From Aquirufa sp. (GTDB lineage: Bacteria; Bacteroidota; Bacteroidia; Cytophagales; Spirosomataceae): a DNA stretch of 41,855 nt. This document shows positions 17,316 through 27,400 of this stretch, in pieces (the stretch's first letter is position 1; every line of letters begins with the position of its first letter). The DNA lies in NCBI GenBank assembly GCA_030833145.1, contig JAURHT010000005.1, positions 1 to 41,855 on the forward strand. Reading direction: 5' to 3'. Position numbers and translations under genes: made by a program. The notes beneath the pieces were generated by a model. The model had not been told where the DNA came from and did not search any database. It worked only from the letters and a program-made list of their open reading frames with translations.

Positions 17316-17792
17316 TTAGCGCATACGGTTCGACGATTGCACCAGCATTTCGTCCTTGCGGATGAGGCGGTTCGCAATCATATTTGCCAGTAGAGACACC
17401 ACTAAGGCATAGAATCCGTAGCCATATTTTCCCTGAATTTCCGGTTCAAACGTAGGCACCGCCTCCTTGAAAATCACCCAAAAAGCATAGCCCATCGCCC
17501 CCGCTAAAACCAGGGAATTGACTAGGCCCAGCATCATTTGACGCATGCGGTTTTTGAAAGAGAAGATCGTCACTAGCGTAATAATCGTCGATAAGGTCAC
17601 TAAAAGCGCAATCGCGATCGTGCTATGCGCAGCTACTTCTTTCCCGTTTTGGAATAATTGCCATTGGTTCGAAAAAAGCTCTGCTTTTTGGCCTGAAGTG
17701 CCTATTTTTTGCCAAATAGAAATGCCTGATGTCGCGATGGCATTGCCAATAATCGCTAAGGCTAAGAAAAGGGTTTGTGGTCTTTGAATCAT
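17316..17792 (-). CDS. DUF4293 family membrane protein
   Basis: A 158-residue inner-membrane protein with four predicted transmembrane helices (about 7-24, 58-78, 88-110, 126-145) and the N-terminus MIQRPQTLFLALA that marks the Bacteroidota DUF4293 family. Function is unknown. A weak -7-like element (TAATTTCG, minus strand, 17814-17821) precedes it, so it may have its own promoter although the lipoprotein gene upstream is only 50 bp away. Confidence 0.85.
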   Translation of the reverse strand: MIQRPQTLFLALAIIGNAIATSGISIWQKIGTSGQKAELFSNQWQLFQNGKEVAAHSTIAIALLVTLSTIITLVTIFSFKNRMRQMMLGLVNSLVLAGAMGYAFWVIFKEAVPTFEPEIQGKYGYGFYALVVSLLANMIANRLIRKDEMLVQSSNRMR

Positions 17793-17842
17793 AATTTTAT
17801 TGAAATGAATGGGCGAAATTACGCATTTTTTGTGAGCTAGAA

Positions 17843-18295
17843 TCAGTCTTTTCGTTTTGTGGCCTGAAGTCCATGGATCTCTTGCGATATAGAATCAACT
17901 GCACCATATAATTCCAAATAGATACCCGCCCTGGGCGTTCTTATATCTCCTACTTGTTGATGTGAGCTATTGTAGATATAAAAGAAAACGCTATAAACTA
18001 GCCAAGGAGATCTTTTCTGAATAATTGTTAAGTCTTTATAAACTCGATTACATACGATTAAATTATTGGGGTAGTCAGAAAGAATTCGGATGTCTATGAC
18101 AGAATCATTTTTTGGAATTACTTTCATCCTTTTTCCTATATCGTATGAACAACATTTGACATCGTATTCTCCCAAGATGCTGTAAATCGGTGACGGATTT
18201 ACATCCTCCTTTTCACAGCCTAGCATCCCGAAAAAAAGCACAAATAGTCCAGCGAAAAGGTGGGAGGAGGATTTCATAGGGGATGAAATTTTCAA
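17843..18295 (-). CDS. Hypothetical lipoprotein
   Basis: A 150-residue protein that I do not recognise. The N-terminus is a signal peptide with lipobox GMLGC (Cys27, followed by Glu-Lys-Glu), so it is probably a lipoprotein exposed to the periplasm or surface. The mature part (about 125 residues) is rich in Tyr, Ile and Val and has a Cys-Cys pair (DVKCCSYD), consistent with a small beta-rich domain. Met7 at 18277 is an alternative start and would give a more usual signal length. It lies 34 bp after the carotenoid desaturase gene on the same strand; base composition is more AT-rich than its neighbours, which may mean recent acquisition. Confidence 0.75.
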   Translation of the reverse strand: MKISSPMKSSSHLFAGLFVLFFGMLGCEKEDVNPSPIYSILGEYDVKCCSYDIGKRMKVIPKNDSVIDIRILSDYPNNLIVCNRVYKDLTIIQKRSPWLVYSVFFYIYNSSHQQVGDIRTPRAGIYLELYGAVDSISQEIHGLQATKRKD

Positions 18296-18329
18296 ATAGG
18301 GTTCTTTTTTATCTGCTACTTAATAAAAT

Positions 18330-19796
18330 TTACTTCTCACTCATCAATTTCGCCGCAATTTTTGCCGAAGATAAACAAAGCGGAATTCCTCCACCTGGAT
18401 GCACGCTCCCGCCTACCCAATACAGGTTTTTGATGTTCTTACGGTAATTCGGGTGGCGTAAAAATGCCGCGAAGCGGTTATTCGACGCATTCCCGTACAA
18501 GGCTCCTCCGGCAGAGGAGGTTCTTGCCTCGATGCTTCGTGGATCTAATAGATCTTCGGCTACGATGTGTTTTTCTATGTCTACGCCTAGATTTCTCGAC
18601 AATTTTGCGATCACATTTTTTCTCATTTTTGCTACCAATGCATCCCAATCTTGTCCCTCGTTCGCAGGGACGTTCATCAAGATAAACCAGTTTTCGCCTC
18701 CTGCTGGAGCATCTGATTTTTCTACTTTCGAAGAAATATGCAGGTAAATGGTAGGATCGTCGTTGATGGTTTTGTCCTCGAAGATGGCCTTGAATTCGCC
18801 CTGATAATCGTCTGAGAAGAAGATGTTGTGTACCCCTAATTCGTCGAAACTGCGGTCTATTCCCCAATAGAAGATGATGCCGGAGCTCGATTTAGGCTGA
18901 TTAAGGAGTTTTTTCGGTTGCGGTTCCTGCGCCAGTAGTTTTGTGTAACTCGGGCGAATGTCCGCGTTGCAGGCGATGTAGTCAAAGGTGTAATTTCCTT
19001 TTTCAGTCTCTATTCCGGTGGCTGTATGATTTTCGGTGGTGATGCGGGACACTTTCTCATTGAAGTGAAAGACCACACCCAGTTCTTCCGCAAGACGGTG
19101 CAGCGTCCGAGGGATGCTGATGATTCCACCTTTGGGGAAAAAGGCGCCTATGTTGTATTCTAAATGGGGAATGATCGATAAAGTCGCGGGCGTTTGGTAA
19201 GGATCCGAGCCGTTGTAAGTGGCGTAGCGGTCAAAAAGCTGGACCGTTTTCGGGTTAGTAAAAAGCTTCGCATGGGAGCGGTGCATCGAATTGAAAAGAC
19301 CTAGCCGCGGAATATTTAGGTAGCCTTTCAAGGCTTTCCGCCCTGTCCAAGTCGACAAAGAATGCAAGGAATTGTCGAGGAATAGATCGCTGATAATGTG
19401 GTAGTTTTCTCCAATCTCGCGCAAGAAACGCGCCACGTTCTCCTCCGATTCGCCCAATTCCGAAGCAATCGCCGCCGCAGTTTCAGCCGGTGCAGCATTC
19501 GTTTGCAAACGGGTTCCGTCTTCCCAAAAGTAGCGGCAAATTTCCGGCAATCGCTCATAGCTGAAATAATCGCGGGGATTTTTGCCTGCCAGTGTGAACA
19601 GTTCGTCCACTAAATGGGGCATCGTGAAGAGGGAGGGGCCGGCGTCAAAACGAAATCCGTTCGTTTCGATTTGGGCTAATTTGCCTCCAGGATAGGAATT
19701 CGCTTCGAAAACGCTGACTTGGTGGCCCGCCACCGCGCTGCGAATGGCAAAGCCCAAACTACCCATTCCTGATCCAACGATTCCTATTTTTGACAT
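18330..19796 (-). CDS. Carotenoid desaturase of the CrtD/CrtI family
   Basis: A 488-residue flavoprotein of the phytoene-desaturase superfamily. The FAD Rossmann motif is at residues 5-15 (GIVGSGMGSLG), followed by FEANSYPGGK and RFDAGPSLFTMP, and the C-terminal FAD signature is WVGGSVHPGGGIPLC. The FEANSYPGGK and GPSLFTMP forms resemble the 1-hydroxycarotenoid 3,4-desaturase (CrtD) of marine Bacteroidota more than their CrtI phytoene desaturase, so a late step in making a monocyclic carotenoid such as saproxanthin or myxol is my preferred reading. No other crt gene is present here. A TAATTTTG element sits only 5 bp upstream of the ATG (minus strand, 19801-19808), so the mRNA would be nearly leaderless. 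Whether it is CrtD or CrtI needs a tree. Confidence 0.82.
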   Translation of the reverse strand: MSKIGIVGSGMGSLGFAIRSAVAGHQVSVFEANSYPGGKLAQIETNGFRFDAGPSLFTMPHLVDELFTLAGKNPRDYFSYERLPEICRYFWEDGTRLQTNAAPAETAAAIASELGESEENVARFLREIGENYHIISDLFLDNSLHSLSTWTGRKALKGYLNIPRLGLFNSMHRSHAKLFTNPKTVQLFDRYATYNGSDPYQTPATLSIIPHLEYNIGAFFPKGGIISIPRTLHRLAEELGVVFHFNEKVSRITTENHTATGIETEKGNYTFDYIACNADIRPSYTKLLAQEPQPKKLLNQPKSSSGIIFYWGIDRSFDELGVHNIFFSDDYQGEFKAIFEDKTINDDPTIYLHISSKVEKSDAPAGGENWFILMNVPANEGQDWDALVAKMRKNVIAKLSRNLGVDIEKHIVAEDLLDPRSIEARTSSAGGALYGNASNNRFAAFLRHPNYRKNIKNLYWVGGSVHPGGGIPLCLSSAKIAAKLMSEK

Positions 19797-19858
19797 GATT
19801 CAAAATTAAGTAAAAAAGAATAAAGCCTTAAATGTTTTTCTCTCCCTGCGCTTTTCCG

Positions 19859-19866
19859 TAATTTTG
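19859..19866 (+). promoter_or_regulatory. -7 promoter element of aspS
   Basis: TAATTTTG matches TAnnTTTG and lies 20 bp before the aspS start, in the 90-bp region divergent from the carotenoid desaturase gene. A mirror element for that gene is at 19801-19808 on the minus strand. Confidence 0.5.
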
Positions 19867-19886
19867 CCCGAATTTTAAAATTTTCT

Positions 19887-21650
19887 ATGCTACGTACACA
19901 TACAAATGGCGAATTACGCATTGAACACGCGGGCACCGAGGTAACTCTTTGTGGCTGGGTTCAGCGTTCACGAGATAAAGGGGGAATGATTTGGGTGGAT
20001 CTTCGGGATCGTTACGGTGTCACTCAATTGATGTTAGAGGAGGGGAAATCGTCTGCGGAGGCTTTGGCATTAGCGAGAGGATTAGGCCGTGAATTCGTTG
20101 TAGAAGCGAAAGGGATCGTGGTAGAGCGTTTGTCGAAAAACGACAAAATGCCCACCGGAGACATCGAAATCAAAGTAAAAGAATTGCGCGTATTGAATCC
20201 GGCGAAATTGCCTCCGTTCTTGATCGAAGACGAGACAGATGGCGGCGATGACATACGTATGAAATACCGTTACTTAGACTTGCGTCGTAACCCGATTCGC
20301 GAGAGTTTGCAATTGCGCCACCACGTGGGTCGCGAAGTGCGTAATTACTTAGATAAGCAAGATTTTATCGAGGTGGAAACACCCGTTTTAATTAAATCAA
20401 CGCCAGAGGGTGCGCGCGATTTCGTCGTGCCATCTCGGATGAATCCAGGCGAATTTTATGCCTTACCGCAATCTCCGCAAACTTTTAAGCAATTATTGAT
20501 GGTATCAGGTTTTGACCGTTACTACCAAATTGTGAAGTGTTTCCGTGACGAAGATTTGCGTGCAGATCGCCAGCCAGAATTCACCCAAATCGACTGCGAA
20601 ATGTCGTTCGTGGAGCAAGAAGATATCCTGAATATGTTTGAGGGATTGATTCGCCATTTGTTCCAAAATGTGAAAGGCCTCGACATCGGCGAAGTGCCGC
20701 GCATGACCTACGCGGACGCGATGAAATACTATGGTTCGGATAAACCGGATATTCGTTTTGATATGAAATTCGTGGAATTGAAAGGCGAGGGCGTGGATTT
20801 GACGTCTGGCAAAGATTTCCAAGTTTTCGATGCAGCAAATACGGTGGTAGGTATCTGCGTGAAAGGCGCAGCAGAATATACCCGTAAGCAAATCGATGAA
20901 TTAACCGATTTCGTTCGCCGCCCTCAAATCGGTGCGAAAGGATTGATTTACGCTCGCGTTCAAGCGGACGGCGTAGTGAAATCATCTGTAGATAAATTCT
21001 ACTCAGAAGCAGATTTGGCTACTTGGGCTGCAGCGTTTAACGCAGAGCCAGGCGACTTGATCTTAGTGCTTTCTGGCGATGGAGATAAAGTGCGCAAGCA
21101 ATTGAACGAATTGCGTTTAGAAATGGGTACGCGTATGGGATTACGTGACCCGAATAATTACAAAGTACACTGGGTAGTGGATTTCCCACTATTAGAGTAC
21201 GGAGAAGAAGAAGATCGCTGGTTTGCGATGCACCATCCGTTCACGAGCCCTAAGCCGGAGGATATTCCATTAATGTTAGCGGGAGAATTTGGCAAGGTTC
21301 GTGCAAACGCATACGATTTAGTCGTGAATGGCGTTGAAGTGGGTGGAGGCTCGATTCGTATCTTCCAAAAAGACCTACAATCAAAAATGTTCGAAGTCCT
21401 TGGATTCACTCCAGAGGAGGCGCAAGCACAATTCGGATTCTTATTAGATGCCTTTGAATACGGGGCGCCGCCGCACGGTGGTTTGGCCTTTGGTTTTGAC
21501 CGTCTTTGCTCTTTATTTGGTGGAACGGATTCGATTCGTGATTACATCGCTTTCCCTAAGAACAATGCGGGACGTGATGTGATGATCGATTCGCCGTCTC
21601 CACTTGCGCAAGCACAGTTAGATGAATTGAAGATTAAGACGACAGTTTAA
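19887..21650 (+). CDS. aspS: Aspartyl-tRNA synthetase
   Basis: A 587-residue class II synthetase of the long bacterial type. It has an N-terminal OB-fold anticodon-binding domain (about 1-110), class II motif 2 ([18 protein letters not shown], near 215-232), the bacterial GAD insertion domain (about 290-410) and motif 3 ([15 protein letters not shown], near 530). The family comes in discriminating and tRNA-Asn-misacylating forms, which I cannot separate by eye. It is monocistronic: a divergent promoter in front and a hairpin terminator behind. Confidence 0.98.
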   Translation: MLRTHTNGELRIEHAGTEVTLCGWVQRSRDKGGMIWVDLRDRYGVTQLMLEEGKSSAEALALARGLGREFVVEAKGIVVERLSKNDKMPTGDIEIKVKELRVLNPAKLPPFLIEDETDGGDDIRMKYRYLDLRRNPIRESLQLRHHVGREVRNYLDKQDFIEVETPVLIKSTPEGARDFVVPSRMNPGEFYALPQSPQTFKQLLMVSGFDRYYQIVKCFRDEDLRADRQPEFTQIDCEMSFVEQEDILNMFEGLIRHLFQNVKGLDIGEVPRMTYADAMKYYGSDKPDIRFDMKFVELKGEGVDLTSGKDFQVFDAANTVVGICVKGAAEYTRKQIDELTDFVRRPQIGAKGLIYARVQADGVVKSSVDKFYSEADLATWAAAFNAEPGDLILVLSGDGDKVRKQLNELRLEMGTRMGLRDPNNYKVHWVVDFPLLEYGEEEDRWFAMHHPFTSPKPEDIPLMLAGEFGKVRANAYDLVVNGVEVGGGSIRIFQKDLQSKMFEVLGFTPEEAQAQFGFLLDAFEYGAPPHGGLAFGFDRLCSLFGGTDSIRDYIAFPKNNAGRDVMIDSPSPLAQAQLDELKIKTTV

Positions 21651-21657
21651 GTCATAG

Positions 21658-21690
21658 ATCTAGCTAGGGAACAAATGTTTCCTGGCTAGA
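21658..21690 (+). terminator. Terminator after aspS
   Basis: A long stem forms between TCTAGCTAGGGAA and TTTCCTGGCTAGA (one G-T wobble and one mismatch) with a short loop, followed by a T-rich stretch. It lies in the 40-bp gap between aspS and the convergent MORN-protein gene and may serve both directions. Confidence 0.6.
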
Positions 21691-22614
21691 TTAATTTTCT
21701 TTGGCCTGAAAAATAACCTTCGACTGCTGATCCCTTTCTTGAATCAACATGGGCTCTGACGAGTCGAATTTATCCTTCCCATATCGCCACTCTTTCTTCA
21801 AGCGACCACCACTCCCAAACTCGTGGTATTCCCTCCAACGTCCCACTTTTACACTATCGTCCATTCGCCCATCCTCCTTTAAACTACCACTCGGATAAAA
21901 GGAATAATAGGTGCCGCGGACTTTGCCATATAGGCGTGGAATGACTTCTTTGATTTTCTTTTTCGCCGCATCATAATAGGCTATGTGAGATCCCGCGGTA
22001 TAACCTTTTTCGTAATACACCTTGTTCTCTAGCTCATTTTCCGGGCCATAGCTTTCCCAGCGGCCATCTTTCACTCCCATGTAATAGAAGCCCTCTTCAA
22101 TGAGTTTTTGGTTCACGTATTTCTTGAAAGGGCCGTGGCAGATTTGGGCGTTTTTAGCGTCTTTTGTGGGAATGGAAACGACGCGTGATTGCGAGGGGTC
22201 AAAGATAAAAATCTCCGAAGCATATGGGCTTAGCGCTTCATCTTCCACGTATTTTACCACGCTTACCTCTTCCACGGTCATTCGAACGCCACTACCGTAA
22301 TTACCCAGCTTACGTTCGGTTTTGATACCTGCATATTCGTCGCGTGGTTGGAGTTTTTTCTTCGCAGTTTTGACCATTTTTTTGCCCAAATCCTTGACGC
22401 CCAAACTCTCAATAAATGCCTTGCTATCTTCTTTGAATTTCTTTGCTTCGGCCGCTTTGCTTTCAAGCCCGGTCGAGAGGCGTCCGTTTAATAAACCCTT
22501 TTCGTGAACGGAGGTGTCTATGAGCGGTTTATTTACGGTAATAGCCTTATTCTGCGCTTGAACGAGGAGGTTCAAACTAAGCAAAAAACAACATAGGATT
22601 ACGCGCAAATGCAT
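21691..22614 (-). CDS. Secreted MORN/YwqK-type repeat protein
   Basis: A 307-residue protein with a signal peptide (about 1-21, cleavage after VQAQ). The C-terminal half (about 150-290) has repeated units of the MORN/YwqK type, for example GFYYMGVKDGRWESYGP, GKVRGTYYSFYPSGSLKEDGRM and KVGRWREYHEFGSGGRLKKEW. Such beta-hairpin repeats in Bacteroidota are often labelled YwqK-family antitoxin, but no toxin partner lies here and the signal peptide points to an exported protein. The N-terminal part (about 22-140) is Lys-rich and unrecognised. Role unknown. It is convergent with aspS and divergent from the fucose gene. Confidence 0.8.
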   Translation of the reverse strand: MHLRVILCCFLLSLNLLVQAQNKAITVNKPLIDTSVHEKGLLNGRLSTGLESKAAEAKKFKEDSKAFIESLGVKDLGKKMVKTAKKKLQPRDEYAGIKTERKLGNYGSGVRMTVEEVSVVKYVEDEALSPYASEIFIFDPSQSRVVSIPTKDAKNAQICHGPFKKYVNQKLIEEGFYYMGVKDGRWESYGPENELENKVYYEKGYTAGSHIAYYDAAKKKIKEVIPRLYGKVRGTYYSFYPSGSLKEDGRMDDSVKVGRWREYHEFGSGGRLKKEWRYGKDKFDSSEPMLIQERDQQSKVIFQAKEN

Positions 22615-22677
22615 AGGTGTGACCTAAAAATATTTCCCAAAACTACGAATTAAACTTATTACCTGACGGACTTTGTG

Positions 22678-22685
22678 TATTTTTG
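22678..22685 (+). promoter_or_regulatory. -7 promoter element of the GDP-fucose synthase gene
   Basis: TATTTTTG matches TAnnTTTG. A TTA (one mismatch from TTG) lies 19 bp upstream at 22656-22658, giving near-consensus spacing. Its position shows that an upstream GTG at 22675 cannot be the start codon and supports TTG at 22720. Confidence 0.55.
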
Positions 22686-22719
22686 CAAGGATTTTTTGAG
22701 GCCTTATTTGATTCATTCA

Positions 22720-23658
22720 TTGGAAAAACAAGCAAAAATATATGTAGCAGGTCACCGTGGAATGGTGGGTTCCGCTATCGTGCGTAAATTACAGAAAGAA
22801 GGGTACACAAATTTGTTGCTGAAGACTTCAGTAGAATTGGATTTACGTGACCAAGTAAAAGTAGCCGACTTTTTCGCGGCAGAAAAACCTGATTACGTCT
22901 TTTTAGCAGCGGCTAAAGTGGGCGGAATCGTGGCGAATAACACCTACCGCGCGGATTTCTTGTATGAGAATTTGGCCATTCAAAATAACATCATTCATTC
23001 TTCCTTCGTCAATAAGGTTAAGAAATTACAGTTTTTAGGATCTTCTTGCATCTACCCTAAATTAGCCCCTCAGCCTCTGAAGGAGTCGTATTTATTAAGT
23101 GGCTATTTAGAAGAAACGAATGAGCCGTATGCCATTGCGAAGATCGCCGGCATTAAAATGTGCGAGGCTTACCGCGCACAATATGGCTGCGATTTCATCT
23201 CCGTGATGCCTACGAATCTGTATGGCCCTAATGATAATTACGATTTAGAAAACTCTCACGTCTTACCCGCCATGATTCGCAAGTTTCAGGAGGCCAAAGA
23301 ACGCGGGGATGCTTCCATGACGCTTTGGGGAACTGGCTCACCCATGCGCGAGTTCTTGCATGCAGATGATTTAGCTGAGGCTTGTGTCTACTTAATGGAA
23401 ACATATAGCGACTCAGAACTAGTGAATATCGGTACCGGAATCGACGTAACGATTAAAGAATTAGCCGAAACAGTGAAAGAAATAGTGGGCTTCACGGGCA
23501 GTATTCAATGGGATACTTCACGTCCAGATGGCACGCCGCGCAAATTGATGGATGTGTCTAAATTGCATTCATTGGGTTGGAAACATAAAATTGAATTGAA
23601 AGAAGGAATCGCTTTGGCTTACCAGGACTTCTTAACGAATGTAAGTATTCGCAAATAA
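22720..23658 (+). CDS. fcl: GDP-L-fucose synthase
   Basis: A 312-residue extended SDR enzyme that converts GDP-4-keto-6-deoxymannose to GDP-L-fucose for surface polysaccharide or glycoprotein. The NADP-binding motif [10 protein letters not shown] lies at about residues 9-18, the catalytic Ser region is [10 protein letters not shown], and the Tyr-Lys pair is in [11 protein letters not shown] place the start at TTG 22720 ([14 protein letters not shown]), because the in-frame GTG at 22675 overlaps the promoter element and would add 15 residues foreign to the family. The stop overlaps the methyltransferase start by 1 bp (TAATG). The usual partner gmd (GDP-mannose 4,6-dehydratase) is not in the window. 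Confidence 0.93.
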   Translation: MEKQAKIYVAGHRGMVGSAIVRKLQKEGYTNLLLKTSVELDLRDQVKVADFFAAEKPDYVFLAAAKVGGIVANNTYRADFLYENLAIQNNIIHSSFVNKVKKLQFLGSSCIYPKLAPQPLKESYLLSGYLEETNEPYAIAKIAGIKMCEAYRAQYGCDFISVMPTNLYGPNDNYDLENSHVLPAMIRKFQEAKERGDASMTLWGTGSPMREFLHADDLAEACVYLMETYSDSELVNIGTGIDVTIKELAETVKEIVGFTGSIQWDTSRPDGTPRKLMDVSKLHSLGWKHKIELKEGIALAYQDFLTNVSIRK

Positions 23659-24401
23659 TGGAGGAAAAAGAGTGGTTTAGTACCTGGTTTGATTCCCCCT
23701 ATTACCATATCCTGTATGCCCAACGGGATGAGACGGAAGCCGCGAATTTTATCGGCTCACTTCAGCGTAATTTACACCTGGAACCTGGTGCACGCGTTCT
23801 AGACGCGGCTTGTGGAAAAGGGCGCCACGCCATCACCTTAGAGCAATTAGGCTTTTCGGTCGATGCGTTTGATTTATCTCCAGCAAATATTGAGGCTGCC
23901 CAAGCCTTTGAAAATAAAAACCTTCTTTTCTTCGTACACGATTTGCGAGAGCCCTTGCCCTTGCAAAACCACTACGATGCGATCTTTAATTTCTTCACCA
24001 GTTTCGGGTATTTTGACGATCAACAAGACAACCAAAAAGCCTTCAACACCTTCGCCGGTGGCTTGAAAGAAAACGGCTTATTGGTTCTGGATTTCTTCAA
24101 CCCTACCTATGTGTTAGCTAATTTAGTGCCCTCTGAATCAGTGGAACGCGAGGGAATTACCTTCCACATCAAGCGCTGGTCAGAGGCTGGCTATTTGTAC
24201 AAATCCATCGATTTTAGCGATAAAGGCAAATCCTATTCCTTTGTAGAAAAGGTAGAGCTAGTGGCTAAAAATGATTTCGTTACTTATGCGGCTCAAGCAG
24301 GCTTACAATTAATCGACTTAAAAGGCGACTACCACTTAGCTGATTTTAACGAGCTAGAGTCGCCTCGCATGATCTTTACTTGGGCTAAAAAAGCGAATTA
24401 A
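23658..24401 (+). CDS. Class I SAM-dependent methyltransferase
   Basis: A 247-residue methyltransferase. Motif I is VLDAACGKGRHAI (about residues 48-60), followed by an acidic motif II (VDAFDLSP) and motif IV region HYDAIFNFFTSFGYF. The N-terminus EWFSTWFDSPYYHILYA is typical of a Bacteroidota subgroup whose substrate I do not know. Its start overlaps the fcl stop, so the two are co-translated, which hints at sugar or envelope work but does not prove it. The end overlaps the convergent subtilase gene by 4 bp. Confidence 0.87.
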   Translation: MEEKEWFSTWFDSPYYHILYAQRDETEAANFIGSLQRNLHLEPGARVLDAACGKGRHAITLEQLGFSVDAFDLSPANIEAAQAFENKNLLFFVHDLREPLPLQNHYDAIFNFFTSFGYFDDQQDNQKAFNTFAGGLKENGLLVLDFFNPTYVLANLVPSESVEREGITFHIKRWSEAGYLYKSIDFSDKGKSYSFVEKVELVAKNDFVTYAAQAGLQLIDLKGDYHLADFNELESPRMIFTWAKKAN

Positions 24402-27400
24402 TTCTTTTGGAATTTAATACTCACCTGATTTTCTAAGTCTGGAAAACTGACCACATAATTACCAGTCGTCAAAGCAGAGATATCTAAACTTAATCTGTTA
24501 TCTCTGCTCTCTACTCTATAATCTCTAATCTCCTTTCCTTGCATGTTTGTCAAGCGAATTCGGAAACTTGATGCTTGGTAAGCACTAGGAATGCCAATGT
24601 GCAACACGTCAGTCGCTGGGTTAGGAAACGCATAGAAGGTCGAATACGGATTGTCTGCAGTTGCCGCTAAAATGGTAATGCCATAACTTGCTGTAGCCAA
24701 GCAGCCATTAATGTCCTTTAATTTCACTTTGTAAACCCCATTTGCAGTAGGCTTGTAGGTAGTGCCAGTTGCGCCAGAGATTGCCACATCATTGAAGTAC
24801 CATTGAATCTCCGTACCGGCTGAAGTGGTTAAAATACCTTGATTGAAAGTCACCAAAGGTTCTAAGGGATTCGTCGCGGTGATCGTCGATGCTGGAGAAA
24901 CTACGGGACAAATGCCATTAAAGCTCGAATTGAGCGTGTAGGATCCGGAAGCGTTGACGTCTAATTTGTTGGTGGTTGCTCCCGCGATGGCGGTGCCATT
25001 TTTAAACCATTGGTAGGATGGTGTGCCGGAAGCGGGCGTCCCCGTTAAAGTGATTTTGTCACCTGCACATAAGGTAGTGGAACCTGTAGGGCTAACGGCT
25101 ACGACGGGACTTTGGCCGGTAGTGACAGTTACTTGTACTTTCGGGCTAGGGCAGGCGTAGGATTTGAACTTCATTCCGTACAGATAATAATAACCTGATT
25201 GAATTTCTCCTCCGTTAAATAAAGCCCCCGTTAATTTAATAACTCCTGGTATTGCATACGGATATCCGATGTTCGTAGGTGCATTCACCGTATCCGCCGC
25301 CGTTCGGTTGCTTCTGAAAATAGAAGCTCCATTCGAGCAGACGTGTGATAAAATGTAATTCCCAGCTTTAGGGAAGGGAAGATTTAAGATCACTTTTTGG
25401 CCTGGATCAGCTTTATCGTCGATTAATTGACTGCTTACCGTAGTGGAATTAGCAGATGTTCGGGTGGCTGTTAAGTCTTTTGCAACGGAGGCAATTAACT
25501 CGCCGGTATCTTTATCGAAAATGCCAAAAGTGACGGTCCCTGAGGTTCCTATATAGACTGTTGCTGATTCTAGAATAGTCGGTTGTGTCACTGAGAAAAT
25601 AGGCTCTGGGCCAAAATTGGAATAATACGTTCCTCCTCCAAAAGCCGCCTTCGTCGCAGGCCCCATGGTAGCACTTAAATTATCAAATGCCGCATAAAAG
25701 GTTCCAGTGGATGGCGTTTTCAAATTAGTTCCAGCCCCTAAGAGGGTCGTCCCATTATACCAAAGCGGACTTCCATTTGTCGATGCTAAACTTAACTCTG
25801 ACGCCCCGCTACAAATGGTGCCGGTCACCACAGGCGCAGCTGGGTTTTCAATTGTTTTAGAGATCGTGTAGAGATCGTTCAGGGTATTTTGGTCCCCTGT
25901 TAATTGTGTTTTCAACACGAAAGAGTAACTGTTTCCAGCGACTAATTCTGCATTTCCGCTCAGATTAACATCCGTTTCTCTGCCCGATGCTAGGCTACTG
26001 ATGGTTCCAGTTGCTGTGCCCACCAAGGTGTTGCCAGATTTGATCTCCAGTAGCACAGGAACATTCGTTTGCGTGAGGGATCCCGCATTTTTTATACGAG
26101 CGACATAGCTAGAAGCTCCTGTATTCGCACAGAATCCAGCGGTGGATTGTGCAACCGAAACGGCTGTGAAGTCTTTCGAGGCCTGCAAGATTTGCAAAGC
26201 ATAATCCTTGGTTTGACCAGAGGAAATACTTCCACAAGAGGTGGCAGTTCCAGAGGAAGTTACCCATCTAATCCGGTAAAAATTGTCTTGTATTAAGCTG
26301 CTTGGTATCGTTAAAGTGGTTGCACTCGAAGCGGAGTTATACAGTTCCTCTCCTGCATCGGTAAAATCTCCGTCTTGGTTCCAATCGGCGTAAAGGCGGG
26401 TATTTCTAGTTCCTGATCCAGAAAATTGGATTGCAACCGGTAGGGTAGCTCCTAATTCGGCTTTGAAAACTGGGTTAAGACCCGTTGAATCTTTGGTCGT
26501 GCCTAGAGTGAATTTTTGAAAGTCTGATGTAGTCGTAGTCGTAGCTAATGCGCAATAAGCCGGTCCGCCTATCCCTGAAACAGCTATCCCATAATCCTGA
26601 TTGCTATTTTTAAGGACGCCTTTGTGGCTCACTGTCAGGGTAAATGTTTGACCCGGCATTGTATTGTTGATGACAATTTGCTCTACGTTATCTCGAATAT
26701 TATCTCCTGGTACCGCTAAGGCGTCTGGCGTTGCCGGATTCAGGGTAAATGGCAAGAAGGTAGAAGATCCACTTGTTAACCGAATATCTAGGTCATTAAC
26801 CAGGCGGGGTGTTCGGTCATTTAAAGCAGTAGACGTGGTTGCCTCTGGGTCCGTCCAAGCGATGGTAGCCTTGAGTGGGCCATTTCCTGAGCTTGTGATG
26901 GTATAGGTTTTTGTTTGGCCCTGACTTAATTTTTCTTCCTTGAGTAAATGCGCATTTCCCTCATTTTTGACCAAGGCTGCCGCTCTGTCTAATTGGATCA
27001 ATCCATACCCTGTTTTATAATCAGGTCCGGCTGCATCCATATCCATGGCGGTATGTATAGCCACGGCCTTCAAGGTAGACGAGAGCATGAAAGTATTTTT
27101 ATTTAGACGATTGTATAATTGCTGAATTAAATAGAGCGATCCAGCCGCCTGGGGAGATGACATCGAGGTGCCGCTTTGGGTAGCGTAAGCTTTATCGTTT
27201 GAATTTGTCGTGGAAAACATACTCGTGCCTATCGCCATGACATCCGGTTTTACCCTTCCGTCATCGGTAGGTCCCCAGCTCGTAAAATTGGAGATACCCA
27301 CGTCAGAGCCTTTAGTTGGAATGAGCGAAGAAAGAGTCGCAGCTCCTACGGTTAAGATGTTTTTAGCCGTTCCTGACGTTGAAATGATGTCGTAACCATC

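Noticed and set aside
20505..20891. Minus-strand frames of 128 and 134 codons
   Set aside because: Both lie wholly within aspS, whose frame is certain.
21691..22614. Toxin-antitoxin system
   Set aside because: The YwqK-like repeats alone are weak evidence; there is a signal peptide and no toxin gene.
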